A stretch of DNA of 64,000 bases from positions 79,099 to 143,098 of the forward strand of contig JBNLBS010000009.1 of assembly GCA_050303415.1 (NCBI GenBank), read 5' to 3'. Numbering within the stretch: position 1 is the stretch's first letter; every line of letters starts with the position of its first letter. Positions 9,334 through 17,911 of this stretch are shown one piece after another. This DNA is from JBNLBS01 sp050303415 (GTDB lineage: Bacteria > Pseudomonadota > Gammaproteobacteria > Methylococcales > Methylomonadaceae). The translations under genes were made by a program, and so were the position numbers. The notes under the pieces are model-generated. The model did no database searches. It saw nothing but the letters and a program-made list of their open reading frames with translations, and had not been told where the DNA came from.

Positions 9334-10383
9334 GTGCAAAAAAAGATTCTTGATCATTTAAGTGAAGTGGTTCTGTTGTTTGATCAACAACTGAGATTAC
9401 TCTATATCAATACTTCCGGTGAGATTCTGTTTGCTGATAGTGCTCGGCATTTAAAAGGAATGACTGCACAGCAGCTTTTTAAAGCATCGACGGAAGTTAT
9501 AGTAAACGATTTGCAGCAGTGCCTTGAAACTGCTGAACCACTGGTTGATCAATGGTTGGATTTTTATCAGTTGGACAGGGTAATTCCGGTTAATTTAAGT
9601 GCAACTCCAATAATGCAGGGGCAACAGGTTGTTGAGGTATTGGTGGAACTACAGCAGGTGGATTTACACGTACGTATTTCCCGTGAAGAACAGTTGTTGG
9701 CTCAACATAATACTGCACGATTACTAGTGCGCAGTATGGCTCATGAGATAAAAAATCCGTTAGGTGGGTTACGTGGCGCAGCTCAATTGCTGGAAGCAGA
9801 GCTAACCAATCCGGTATTAAAAGAGTATACGCAAATTATTATTTCCGAATCTGACCGATTGCAGGCTTTAATGGATAAGATGTTGGGACCCAATATGCTG
9901 CCGCAAAAAACCTGGTTGAACATTCATGAGGTTTTGGAGCATGTAAGGCAGTTGATCCAGGTCGAAATGCCGGGACAAATTAAAATTTTGCGTGATTTTG
10001 ATCCCAGTATTCCAGAGATTGAGGCGGATAAAAACCAGTTGATTCAAGTGGTGTTGAATATTGTCCGTAATGCTGTACAGGCCTTGGGACAAAAGGGTGA
10101 GATCATTATGCGCACACGTATACGCAGACAGATGACCATCCGACGGATTCGTTACAAATTAAGTATACAAATTGATATTGTCGATAATGGACCCGGGATC
10201 AAGCCCGATATGATTAATCAGATTTTTTACCCGATGATTACCGGACGTGCAGAAGGGACAGGATTAGGACTATCCATTGCACAATCATTGATTAATCTTC
10301 ATCACGGTATGATCGAGTGCAGCAGCCAGCCGGGTGAGACAGTGTTTTCAATATTATTGCCTTTGGAGAAATTTAATGACTAG
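9334..10383 (+). CDS. ntrB: Nitrogen regulation sensor kinase NtrB (GlnL)
   Basis: NtrB is the cytoplasmic histidine kinase/phosphatase that, together with PII protein, sets the phosphorylation of NtrC. Residues 1 to about 115 form a PAS domain. His137 in SMAHEIKNPLGGLRGAAQLL is the phosphoacceptor, close to its position in enteric NtrB. The catalytic domain has the N-box (VVLNIVRNAVQALGQ), DNGPGI and GTGLGLSIAQ. There is no membrane segment. The start is GTG, supported by CAGGAG at 9323-9328 and a 5-base spacer. The last 8 bases overlap ntrC, indicating translational coupling. 349 residues equals the family norm. Confidence 0.97.
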   Translation: MQKKILDHLSEVVLLFDQQLRLLYINTSGEILFADSARHLKGMTAQQLFKASTEVIVNDLQQCLETAEPLVDQWLDFYQLDRVIPVNLSATPIMQGQQVVEVLVELQQVDLHVRISREEQLLAQHNTARLLVRSMAHEIKNPLGGLRGAAQLLEAELTNPVLKEYTQIIISESDRLQALMDKMLGPNMLPQKTWLNIHEVLEHVRQLIQVEMPGQIKILRDFDPSIPEIEADKNQLIQVVLNIVRNAVQALGQKGEIIMRTRIRRQMTIRRIRYKLSIQIDIVDNGPGIKPDMINQIFYPMITGRAEGTGLGLSIAQSLINLHHGMIECSSQPGETVFSILLPLEKFND

Positions 10384-11782
10384 GAAGAATGCAGTCTGGG
10401 TGGTGGATGACGACAAATCCATACGCTGGGTTTTAGAAAAAGCCTTAACCAAGGCAGATATCGATGCCAGAACTTTTGCGGAAGCAAAGACAATGTTACA
10501 TGAGCTGGCTAATGAAACTCCCGATGCGTTGATTACTGATATTCGTATGCCAGGTATGGATGGAATAGAGTTATTAACCAAGGTACAGGCGGATTATCCG
10601 GACCTGCCGATTATTGTGATGACGGCTCATTCGGATTTGGAAAGTGCAGTATCGGCTTTTCATAGTGGTGCGTTTGAGTATTTACCCAAACCTTTTGACG
10701 TCAATGAAGTGGTCAGTATCGTGCAAAGAGCCTGTCTACATGCGGCGCAAAAAAATGAGGTTATTAAAGAACCTCAGGTGCTGGCGGAAACTCCGGAGAT
10801 TATTGGTGAAGCACCGGCAATGCAAGAGGTTTTTAGGGCCATTGGCCGTTTGGCGCGCTCACCGATCACGGTGTTAATTAATGGTGAGTCGGGGACAGGT
10901 AAAGAACTGGTGGCTAAAGCCCTGCATAGACATAGTCCACGAGCAAACAATAATTTTATTGCCTTGAATATGGCGGCAATTCCAAAAGATTTAATGGAAT
11001 CGGAGTTATTCGGCCATGAAAAAGGTGCTTTTACCGGTGCACAAACCAGACGGGCCGGGCGATTTGAACAGGCTGATGGCGGCACATTGTTTCTGGATGA
11101 AATTGGTGATATGCCTGAAGAGTTGCAAACCCGTTTGTTGCGCGTTCTGGCTGATGGTGAGTTTTACCCCGTAGGTTCGCATTCCCCGATAAAAGTGGAT
11201 GTGCGAATTATTACAGCTACCCACCAAAACCTGGAAGAGCTGGTTAAGGCCGGTCGGTTTAGAGAGGATTTATTTCATCGCCTAAATGTCATTCGTATTC
11301 ATATTCCGCCTTTACGCGAGCGCAGGCAGGATATAACCTTATTATTGCAGTATTTTTTAGCCCGTGCGGCAACAGAATTAAAGGTGGAAACCAAAACACT
11401 GACCAAAGAAGCGGCGGATTATTTGTCCAGCCTGGATTGGCCGGGCAATGTTAGACAGTTAGAAAACACCTGTCGATGGCTAACCGTGATGGCTTCAGGG
11501 CGTGAAATTCACATTGATGAGTTACCGCCGGAACTAATGGAAACTACCTCAGCTTCTGAGTCGGCTCCGGAAAGCTGGCAAAATTCATTAAGAAACTGGG
11601 TGGACAAACAATTCTTAAGCAAACAACCGGAAGTTGCCAAACATCTGATTCCTGTGGTGGAAACCATATTGATTCAAGCCGCACTAAATCACACTCACGG
11701 CCGACGACATGAGGCGGCAATTTTACTGGGTTACGGGCGGAATACATTGACCCGTAAAATCAAAGAGCTTAATTTGGAGTAA
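10376..11782 (+). CDS. ntrC: Nitrogen regulator NtrC (GlnG), sigma-54 activator
   Basis: NtrC has a receiver domain with phosphoacceptor Asp55 (LITDIRMPGMDG), a complete AAA+ domain and a Fis-type helix-turn-helix. Walker A is GESGTGKE and Walker B is GGTLFLDEIGDM. The sigma-54-contacting loop ELFGHEKGAFTGA is intact, so it should be able to open sigma-54 promoters. The C-terminus (RRHEAAILLGYGRNTLTRKI) is the DNA-binding helix pair. I choose ATG 10376, which is preceded by GGAGA with a 6-base spacer, over a possible start at 10334 that would add 14 residues of unrelated sequence. The resulting 468 residues match enteric NtrC. It probably binds the palindrome at 9163-9179. Confidence 0.97.
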   Translation: MTRKNAVWVVDDDKSIRWVLEKALTKADIDARTFAEAKTMLHELANETPDALITDIRMPGMDGIELLTKVQADYPDLPIIVMTAHSDLESAVSAFHSGAFEYLPKPFDVNEVVSIVQRACLHAAQKNEVIKEPQVLAETPEIIGEAPAMQEVFRAIGRLARSPITVLINGESGTGKELVAKALHRHSPRANNNFIALNMAAIPKDLMESELFGHEKGAFTGAQTRRAGRFEQADGGTLFLDEIGDMPEELQTRLLRVLADGEFYPVGSHSPIKVDVRIITATHQNLEELVKAGRFREDLFHRLNVIRIHIPPLRERRQDITLLLQYFLARAATELKVETKTLTKEAADYLSSLDWPGNVRQLENTCRWLTVMASGREIHIDELPPELMETTSASESAPESWQNSLRNWVDKQFLSKQPEVAKHLIPVVETILIQAALNHTHGRRHEAAILLGYGRNTLTRKIKELNLE

Positions 11783-12443
11783 ATTTCTCTTAAGCGATGT
11801 ATCTATGAAAAGTCGCAATGATTGAATCTCGTTACTATCAACAAACAATAACCTTATTTTATAATACAACTATTAATTAAGACACTGTCAAATTAAGACT
11901 TGATTTTTTGGCATTACGGATAAGTGGCAACCATCAGGTTGCCCATGCCGCTGCATAAAAAATTTTAAATTGTTGTAAACCGTAGAGTTAAACCTAAAAT
12001 GATCTATTTTTAATTGCGGATTCACTCAAAAGCCCCTGTCACTTTTCTTAATCAAAGGCCTCTACAGCTCTGCTGTCACTATTCACTTCCCTGTGATATC
12101 CCGTTGGACTAACTCACCCAAAAAAGCTATTTATGGCGAATAGTTAGTGAACTAAGCGTCAGTTTATTAAAATACACAGTGCAAGAAATGACTTTCTTAG
12201 TGACTAATATTTTGAGGTTTGTTCACAGTGTAGTTGTTTTATAGTCTCTTGATTATTAATAAATATTTTCTTACCTGCTGACACTGGGGGCTTAATTTAT
12301 TCAATTCTTAAATCAATTCAATTTTGGCAGAAATTGAGGGAAAATTGACATTGCGCAAAACAGGTCAGAGGAGGATTATATAAACCAGAAAAAATCATGT
12401 TAACCGCCATAGATTTCAATTTATTTATAAGAGAGGTATGGCA
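11783..12443. other. Long intergenic region with no gene seen
   Basis: The 661 bases between ntrC and the GlxA-type regulator hold no convincing ORF. A short hairpin (GGCAACC, loop ATCA, GGTTGCC at 11926-11943) could be part of ntrC termination. GAGAGG at 12431-12436 is the ribosome-binding site of the next gene. Confidence 0.5.
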
Positions 12444-13502
12444 ATGAATACACCACACTCAATAAGACCAATCGGCATAGTGGCATTTCCCGGGGCAGAA
12501 GTCCTTGACATTACTGGGCCCTATGAGGTGTTTTCGTTCGCTAATATTGGCTTACAAAACCAAGGCGTCACCCAGGAGATTTCATATCCGATAACGATTT
12601 TTGCTGATCAACCCGGACCCGTGGCAACCTTATCCGGCCTGCAAATTGTCGCAGATAAAAGCTTTAATCAGATTGACGAAACCTACGATACTTTGTTAAT
12701 ACCAGGCGGCTTTCCGGAAGCGGTCTTAGCCAACCAGCAGTTACAGGATTTAATAAAAGACATGGCGCCCAAAGTTCGACGGCTGGTATCTGTTTGCACT
12801 GGAGCTTTTTTGTTAGCTGAAAGCGGTCTTCTAGACGGCTGTAAAGCAACAACCCACTGGAACTGGTGTCGCGAATTTAGCGAAAAATATCCCCGGGTAA
12901 ATCTTGAACCGGACCGAATCTTTGTCAAGGATGGGAATATCCATACTTCCGGAGGTATTACTTCAGGTATCGATCTTACTTTGGCTATGGTGGAGGCCGA
13001 TTGGGGGCAGGCGTTGGCCTTGCATGTTGCACGGTTTTTGGTGATGTTTCTTAAACGACCCGGCGGTCAATCACAGTTTAGCAGTTATCTTACCTGCGAG
13101 GCGACAAACCGAGCCGATTTGCGTGATCTACAGTCATGGATTATGTTGCATCCCGAGAAGGACCTGAGGGTGGAAACGCTTGCCGAACGCGTAGCAATGA
13201 GTCCACGTAATTTTGCCCGGCAATTTATCTCGGAAACAGGAATAACGCCTGCCAAATTTGTGGAAATGGTGCGTATTGATGCAGCCCGAAATTTCCTAGA
13301 AACGACAAAATTATCGATTGATACCATTGCCGGTAATGCCGGATTTAAAGATACCGAAAACATGCGACGAGCTTTCTTGCGTCAACTGGGTGTTAACCCT
13401 AGTGATTATCGTAAACGGTTTGGTCGATGCATTCCTGATAATTATGTAACGGTTAAGGGTAAAGAGTATGAACGAACTCAATTCGGCAGTGATCCCTATT
13501 GA
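12444..13502 (+). CDS. GlxA/FtrA-type transcriptional regulator (DJ-1/PfpI plus AraC)
   Basis: The N-terminal ~190 residues are a DJ-1/PfpI amidotransferase-like domain (IGIVAFPGAEVLDITGPYEV). Its nucleophile-elbow cysteine sits in VSVCTGAFLLAESG, and the domain is used in this family as a ligand sensor. The C-terminal ~110 residues are an AraC/XylS double helix-turn-helix (LAERVAMSPRNFARQF, then IAGNAGFKDTENMRRAF). The ATG at 12438 is only 1 base from GAGAGG. The ATG at 12444 has a 7-base spacer and is the better start. It precedes the hypX-like gene by 148 bases in the same direction and is a natural candidate for its regulator, although the ligand is unknown. Confidence 0.9.
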   Translation: MNTPHSIRPIGIVAFPGAEVLDITGPYEVFSFANIGLQNQGVTQEISYPITIFADQPGPVATLSGLQIVADKSFNQIDETYDTLLIPGGFPEAVLANQQLQDLIKDMAPKVRRLVSVCTGAFLLAESGLLDGCKATTHWNWCREFSEKYPRVNLEPDRIFVKDGNIHTSGGITSGIDLTLAMVEADWGQALALHVARFLVMFLKRPGGQSQFSSYLTCEATNRADLRDLQSWIMLHPEKDLRVETLAERVAMSPRNFARQFISETGITPAKFVEMVRIDAARNFLETTKLSIDTIAGNAGFKDTENMRRAFLRQLGVNPSDYRKRFGRCIPDNYVTVKGKEYERTQFGSDPY

Positions 13503-13650
13503 AAAAAAGCTGTTTTTATGAACTGTGGTTCGCCACGTAAAAAGAAATGTTTCGATAAGGAATGCAAATAATTTAATGCCTGTACAGTTCTTTGTTGTTA
13601 ACTGGTAGACGGGGCGTAATTACTTTCCATAGAAACTCAGGAGGAATTGT

Positions 13651-15810
13651 ATGCGTATTTTATTACTTTCATCAGCATTTTCCGGTTTGACACAACGCTT
13701 TTATACTGAACTTAATGATGCCGGATATGTTGTATCGGTTGAATTGCATCATGGCGATATTAAGTTACTCATCGAAGGTGTCGAGTTGTTCAAGCCGGAT
13801 TTAATCGTCTGTCCTTTTCTAACAAAAAAAATTCCGGCCGAAATTTATGAAAATTATACCTGTCTGATTGTCCACCCCGGAATAGAAGGTGATCGAGGAC
13901 CTTCCTCATTAGACTGGGCCATTCAAAACGGTGAGGCTGAATGGGGCGTAACACTGATGGAAGCTCAGGAAGAAATGGATCTGGGGGATATCTGGGCAAA
14001 AAAAGTCTTCCCTATGCGTAATACAACTAAAAGCAGTTTGTTTAATCGCGAAGTCACACAAGCTGCAGTGGACTGTTTATGGGAGGCTTTAACCTATTTT
14101 AAAGCCCCTGATTTTAAACCTACAGCGTTGGATTATAACAACCCCAGGGTTAAAGGACGGTTGCAACCGGCTATAAAACAACAAGACCGTGCCATTGATT
14201 GGAATAAACAAACAACCGATGAGATTTTAAGGCATATTCATGCGGCCGATGGAAGTCCGGGCGTTTTAGATCTAATCAATAACCAGGCTGTTTATTTATA
14301 CAATGCTTATAAAGAAGAAAGTTTAACCGGAAAAGCCGGTGACATTATTGCAACGGCAAATAATGCTATATGTAGGGCAACCATAGACGGTGCTGTTTGG
14401 ATAGGACATTTAAAACCACAATCTGATGCCGGTGAAAAAGCAATTAAATTGCCTGCAACTTTTGTTCTTAAAGACTATTTAGAGTCTGTTAACGGCTCAG
14501 CTTCAGAGTTAATTCAACCTATTCAAAATATAGACATTGATTACAGCCAAGAAGGAAAAACACTTCCCTGTCAGGAGGTCTGGTATCAAACGGATAACAG
14601 AATCGCTTATCTTTATTCCTCATTTCACAATGGTGGCATGAGCACCGAGCAGTGCCGGTTGTTACTCTCAGTGTATAAACATATTATCACCTTAGATGTG
14701 GATGTAATTGTCTTGATGGGAGGAGAAGAATGCTGGTCTAACGGGATACATCTGAATCATATAGAAGCTGCTGATGACCCTGCCGAAGAGTCATGGCTTA
14801 ATATAAATGCCATCGATGACATCATTCTACAAATAATCAACACCCTGGATAAAGTTACCATTTCAGCGCTTTCGGGTAGTGCCGGAGCCGGGGGGGCAAT
14901 ACTGGCATTGGCGACCGATAAAACATTTGTCAGGGAAGGTGTCATTTTAAATCCTCATTATAAAAACATGGGGCAGCTGTTCGGTTCTGAATATTGGACC
15001 TATTTATTACCGAAAAGGGTCGGTGAAAAAATGGCGGCCACTTTAACAGAGGAGGAAAGGTTGCCCATCAGTGCCAAAAAAGCATGGCGTATTGGACTGG
15101 TTAATAAAGTACTGGATAAAGATCATAAGATTTTTAGTGCTCAAATAAAACATTTGGCCAGTGCTTATATTGCAGATAAAATCCTGTTACAAAAAACTTT
15201 AGAGGAAAAAGCCAAAACAAGGTGCTTTGATGAAGGGGAAAAACCACTGACCACCTATCGACAATTTGAATTAACTCAAATGCATGCAAATTTTTATACT
15301 AATGATGACTATCATCAGGCAAGAAGAAACTTTGTTTATAAAATCAGTGATCAGAAAACACCGGAAAATATTGCCATACATAGACAAAAAGACGGCTTAG
15401 GCCATCTGGCAGCAATGGGAAGTCTGAGTCATTTCGTGTGGCAACAACAATATGAGATGGGAGACAATGTAACGGACAGCCAGCATAAAAATCTCTTCGT
15501 CCTGGCCGAAAGCCTGTTTTCATCAAGAACAAAAATTGAGTTATTACAACATATCAAGCTGTTCTATTTACATGTGAAAGAACATTTTAATGTAGAAGAA
15601 ACATTAATGAAAAAACATCATTATCACGATTATCATAATCATGAAATAGAGCATTCTAAAATGCTAAAAGAAATAACCCAAATGAACCGAAAAATTAATG
15701 ATGATGAATGGGAAAAAAGTGAGGTACAGAATTTTATCGATACATGGGGGAAGCATATTATCCATTCTGATATGACTTTTCATCAATATATGAAACTGCA
15801 GATTTCATAG
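13651..15810 (+). CDS. hypX: HypX/HoxX-like CO-ligand synthase fused to a C-terminal hemerythrin domain
   Basis: HypX converts the formyl group of N10-formyl-tetrahydrofolate to CO, the ligand of the NiFe-hydrogenase active site during aerobic maturation. Residues 1 to about 280 resemble the formyltransferase domain, with HPGIEGDRGPSSLDWAI and EWGVTLMEAQEEMDLGDIWA. Residues ~310-560 are the crotonase-like domain with SGSAGAGGAILALATD and EGVILNPHYKNMGQLFGSEY. From about 594 there is an extra hemerythrin four-helix bundle carrying all seven expected di-iron ligands: His612, His645, Glu649, His664, His668, His702 and Asp707. Known HypX proteins are about 560-570 residues and stop before this domain; this one has 719. 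The start is fixed by AGGAGG six bases upstream. No hydrogenase or hypABCDEF gene is in the window. The oxygen-linked role of the tail is inference. Confidence 0.9.
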   Translation: MRILLLSSAFSGLTQRFYTELNDAGYVVSVELHHGDIKLLIEGVELFKPDLIVCPFLTKKIPAEIYENYTCLIVHPGIEGDRGPSSLDWAIQNGEAEWGVTLMEAQEEMDLGDIWAKKVFPMRNTTKSSLFNREVTQAAVDCLWEALTYFKAPDFKPTALDYNNPRVKGRLQPAIKQQDRAIDWNKQTTDEILRHIHAADGSPGVLDLINNQAVYLYNAYKEESLTGKAGDIIATANNAICRATIDGAVWIGHLKPQSDAGEKAIKLPATFVLKDYLESVNGSASELIQPIQNIDIDYSQEGKTLPCQEVWYQTDNRIAYLYSSFHNGGMSTEQCRLLLSVYKHIITLDVDVIVLMGGEECWSNGIHLNHIEAADDPAEESWLNINAIDDIILQIINTLDKVTISALSGSAGAGGAILALATDKTFVREGVILNPHYKNMGQLFGSEYWTYLLPKRVGEKMAATLTEEERLPISAKKAWRIGLVNKVLDKDHKIFSAQIKHLASAYIADKILLQKTLEEKAKTRCFDEGEKPLTTYRQFELTQMHANFYTNDDYHQARRNFVYKISDQKTPENIAIHRQKDGLGHLAAMGSLSHFVWQQQYEMGDNVTDSQHKNLFVLAESLFSSRTKIELLQHIKLFYLHVKEHFNVEETLMKKHHYHDYHNHEIEHSKMLKEITQMNRKINDDEWEKSEVQNFIDTWGKHIIHSDMTFHQYMKLQIS

Positions 15811-15881
15811 GATATTTTGAGTCTGTCAAGAAACAAACCTGCTCCAGGCTTTGTAAAGTTTTTACATTCAGGAGACGAACA

Positions 15882-16118
15882 ATGAGCAATATATTTAAAC
15901 GTAAACATTCCAATGAAGAAGTTAGCCTAATTCATATGGGGAAAATGGAAAAAAGCAATGAAACGGTTGCAATTTATGAAGTAGAGGCCGACAGGACTAT
16001 TTTGGTCATGCCCTTAAGTGAATTTAATCATTACTTTGAACAACATGAATTTTGTCAACATGATCATTTTTCAGAGCATAATTTATCATTAGGCGTTGGT
16101 TTAAAGCAGTCCGGTTAA
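15882..16118 (+). CDS. Small His/Cys-rich protein of unknown function
   Basis: 78 residues with CAGGAG correctly placed before the ATG, 71 bases after the HypX-hemerythrin gene and in the same direction, so likely co-transcribed. I do not recognise a family. The first ~55 residues look like a small mixed alpha/beta fold (ETVAIYEVEADRTILVMPLS). The tail from about residue 50 packs possible metal ligands close together: HYFEQHEFCQHDHFSEHN contains six His and one Cys. There is no signal peptide or membrane segment. Metal binding or a chaperone role for the upstream protein is inference only. Confidence 0.7.
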   Translation: MSNIFKRKHSNEEVSLIHMGKMEKSNETVAIYEVEADRTILVMPLSEFNHYFEQHEFCQHDHFSEHNLSLGVGLKQSG

Positions 16119-16651
16119 CAGATCAAGAGTTTTATCCCGTTGCTAAATGCCATTAAGTAGTGTCGGTGTCTAACCGACTCTTTAAGTAGCCACGCTTGGT
16201 TACTGAGTATCAGAGCGGATTGCCGGGAGTGTTTGTTCCCGGCTGTTCATATAGACTTTGGTTTTTTTGATAGAGATTTTTAGAGATTTTAAAGGTATTT
16301 CGCTGAAATACATCCATTTCTGAATGATAATGAATCAGTTTATTGTACTGATGACAGTTGGGAATTTAGCAACGTTAGGATAAGTTCCTGAGCTTTAGCA
16401 ATCATACCCCGTTATCTTTACAAAATGGTGAAAATCTGGTGCCAATAATTCGCTAAGGCAGAAAGTGTGCCTGTTATTTTGTATTGCAGGTTATTTAACC
16501 TAAAAACTAGGATATTAGGCGCTATGCTAGAGGATATCAAAGTCCAGACTTTCTTGATTATACGTAATACAAGGACTGCTTATTACCTTGCTTCCATTAA
16601 CTATTCGCTTATGCTTAAATAAGCAATAGATCATCTTAGTGTCGGGGCTGT
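16119..16651. other. Intergenic region with two small hairpins, no gene seen
   Basis: Two inverted repeats follow the small gene: GTCGGT/ACCGAC at 16162-16178 with a 5-base loop, and GCCGGGA/TCCCGGC at 16222-16243 with an 8-base loop. Either could end the hypX transcript, although neither has a clean U-tract. The remainder shows no ORF or RNA gene that I can support. Confidence 0.45.
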
Positions 16652-17185
16652 ATGTTTAAACTATTTGTTGTAGGCTTACTGTTGGGGCTGAGTGCATGTT
16701 CGCATGTTCCCAAGGGCATAAGAAAAGCACCTACGCCAAATGTTCAGATGGCGGATGCAGTGAGAAATTTTACTGCTAACCGCGGGCATCAAGTTCGATG
16801 GGGCGGTTTTATAATTGACATGGAAAACCTGGCAAACCAGTCGATTATACAAATTATGGCCTATCCACTGAACAGGTATGGAAAACCGAATTTAAAACAT
16901 GAAGCCCTGGGTCGATTTATGGTTAAAACGGAGAAATTTCTCGATCCCGCCATTTACAGCAACAGTAAAGATACTCAGGTGACGATTCTAGGTTTACTGA
17001 TCGATGAAACCACGCTGATGGTTGGTCAAAAGAAACTCAAGTTACCTGTGGTCGAACTGCAGCAGATTTACCTGTGGCCCAAATATCAGCCTCGTGAATA
17101 TCCGCTTTATTACGATCCGTACCCCTTCGGGAGTTATCGGTATTTTGGTTACCCTTATCGGTGTTATTATTTTCCTGACTATTAA
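16652..17185 (+). CDS. slp: Slp-family outer-membrane lipoprotein
   Basis: A lipoprotein signal peptide ends in the lipobox LSAC (Cys16), without Asp at +2, so outer-membrane sorting is expected. The mature part matches the Slp family: VRWGGFIIDMENLANQSIIQ, then IMAYPLNRYGKPN and the GRF motif. Slp proteins are stationary-phase or starvation-induced lipoproteins whose biochemical role is not established. The C-terminus is unusual in being rich in Tyr and Pro (YPLYYDPYPFGSYRYFGYPY), which may form a surface-exposed flexible tail. It stands alone, 272 bases before the next operon. Confidence 0.85.
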   Translation: MFKLFVVGLLLGLSACSHVPKGIRKAPTPNVQMADAVRNFTANRGHQVRWGGFIIDMENLANQSIIQIMAYPLNRYGKPNLKHEALGRFMVKTEKFLDPAIYSNSKDTQVTILGLLIDETTLMVGQKKLKLPVVELQQIYLWPKYQPREYPLYYDPYPFGSYRYFGYPYRCYYFPDY

Positions 17186-17457
17186 ATTTAGTTTCATCAT
17201 TATTTATACCATACAAAAGTAGGCGCTTTTTGTTGGGAAAGTTGATTTATTAAGATGAAAATTAATAACGGTTGGCCTGGAAAAGAGTGGCAGATGCCTA
17301 ATTATTTTAATCGTGGGCGTCCCTAAAAAAGGTTTTGTTTTCTTTTGAGTCGACATGAGAAAACGAAGGACTTTTCTCCCTAGTGATATAGAGTCAATAT
17401 GAGGAAAGTCAAATAATAGTTTGCTTCTAATCTAAAGCGACATTATATTTGAGCTAT

Positions 17458-17901
17458 ATGAATATAATTCACTTGTCATCTTATAAAGCTTTACGACAAT
17501 TATTGAAACCTTCAGTTATTGTCGTAGGGATGGTGGTGGGCTCTATATCGATATTTTGGCCGGAACCGCTGAATGCCGAGGATGTTGAGGTGAGAGTATT
17601 CAGTTTGAGTGAACAATATCGGCAATTTTCCCGCGCGGATTTACGTGAAATATTTTTCGGGCGTCAGACACAATGGCCGGATGGCACATCATTGAGAGTT
17701 TTTGTTCTACCTGACAAACACCCCGTTCATATTCGCTTCTCTAAAGAAATACTGGGAATTTATCCATATCAATTACGTTCTGCCTGGGACAGAATGGTTT
17801 TTTCCGGGACCGGAACGCCGCCTGTTGCAGTGGATTCGCTTGAAGAAATGCAAATGCAGTTAAAGAAAACGCCGGGGGCAATCGGTTATGTTGAAGAATA
17901 G
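17458..17901 (+). CDS. Small PstS-like periplasmic substrate-binding protein
   Basis: 147 residues with an N-terminal signal segment (hydrophobic VIVVGMVVGSISIFW, processing near LNA-E). The body, FSRADLREIFFGRQTQWPDG then the LRSAWDRMVFSGTG region and GAIGYVEE, is typical of short PstS-like proteins found next to a porin and a membrane sensor. These short versions carry only part of the full two-lobe fold. A TTG at 17449 would add three residues; no ribosome-binding site decides between them. It is followed 10 bases later by the beta-barrel gene and then by a GGDEF/EAL sensor, so it probably serves as the ligand-binding input of that module. Confidence 0.8.
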   Translation: MNIIHLSSYKALRQLLKPSVIVVGMVVGSISIFWPEPLNAEDVEVRVFSLSEQYRQFSRADLREIFFGRQTQWPDGTSLRVFVLPDKHPVHIRFSKEILGIYPYQLRSAWDRMVFSGTGTPPVAVDSLEEMQMQLKKTPGAIGYVEE

Positions 17902-17911
17902 GAGAATGTAT

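Noticed and set aside
16162..16243. Two hairpins after the small gene as a riboswitch for slp
   Set aside because: They are short and far (over 400 bases) from slp, with no conserved aptamer sequence I can name.
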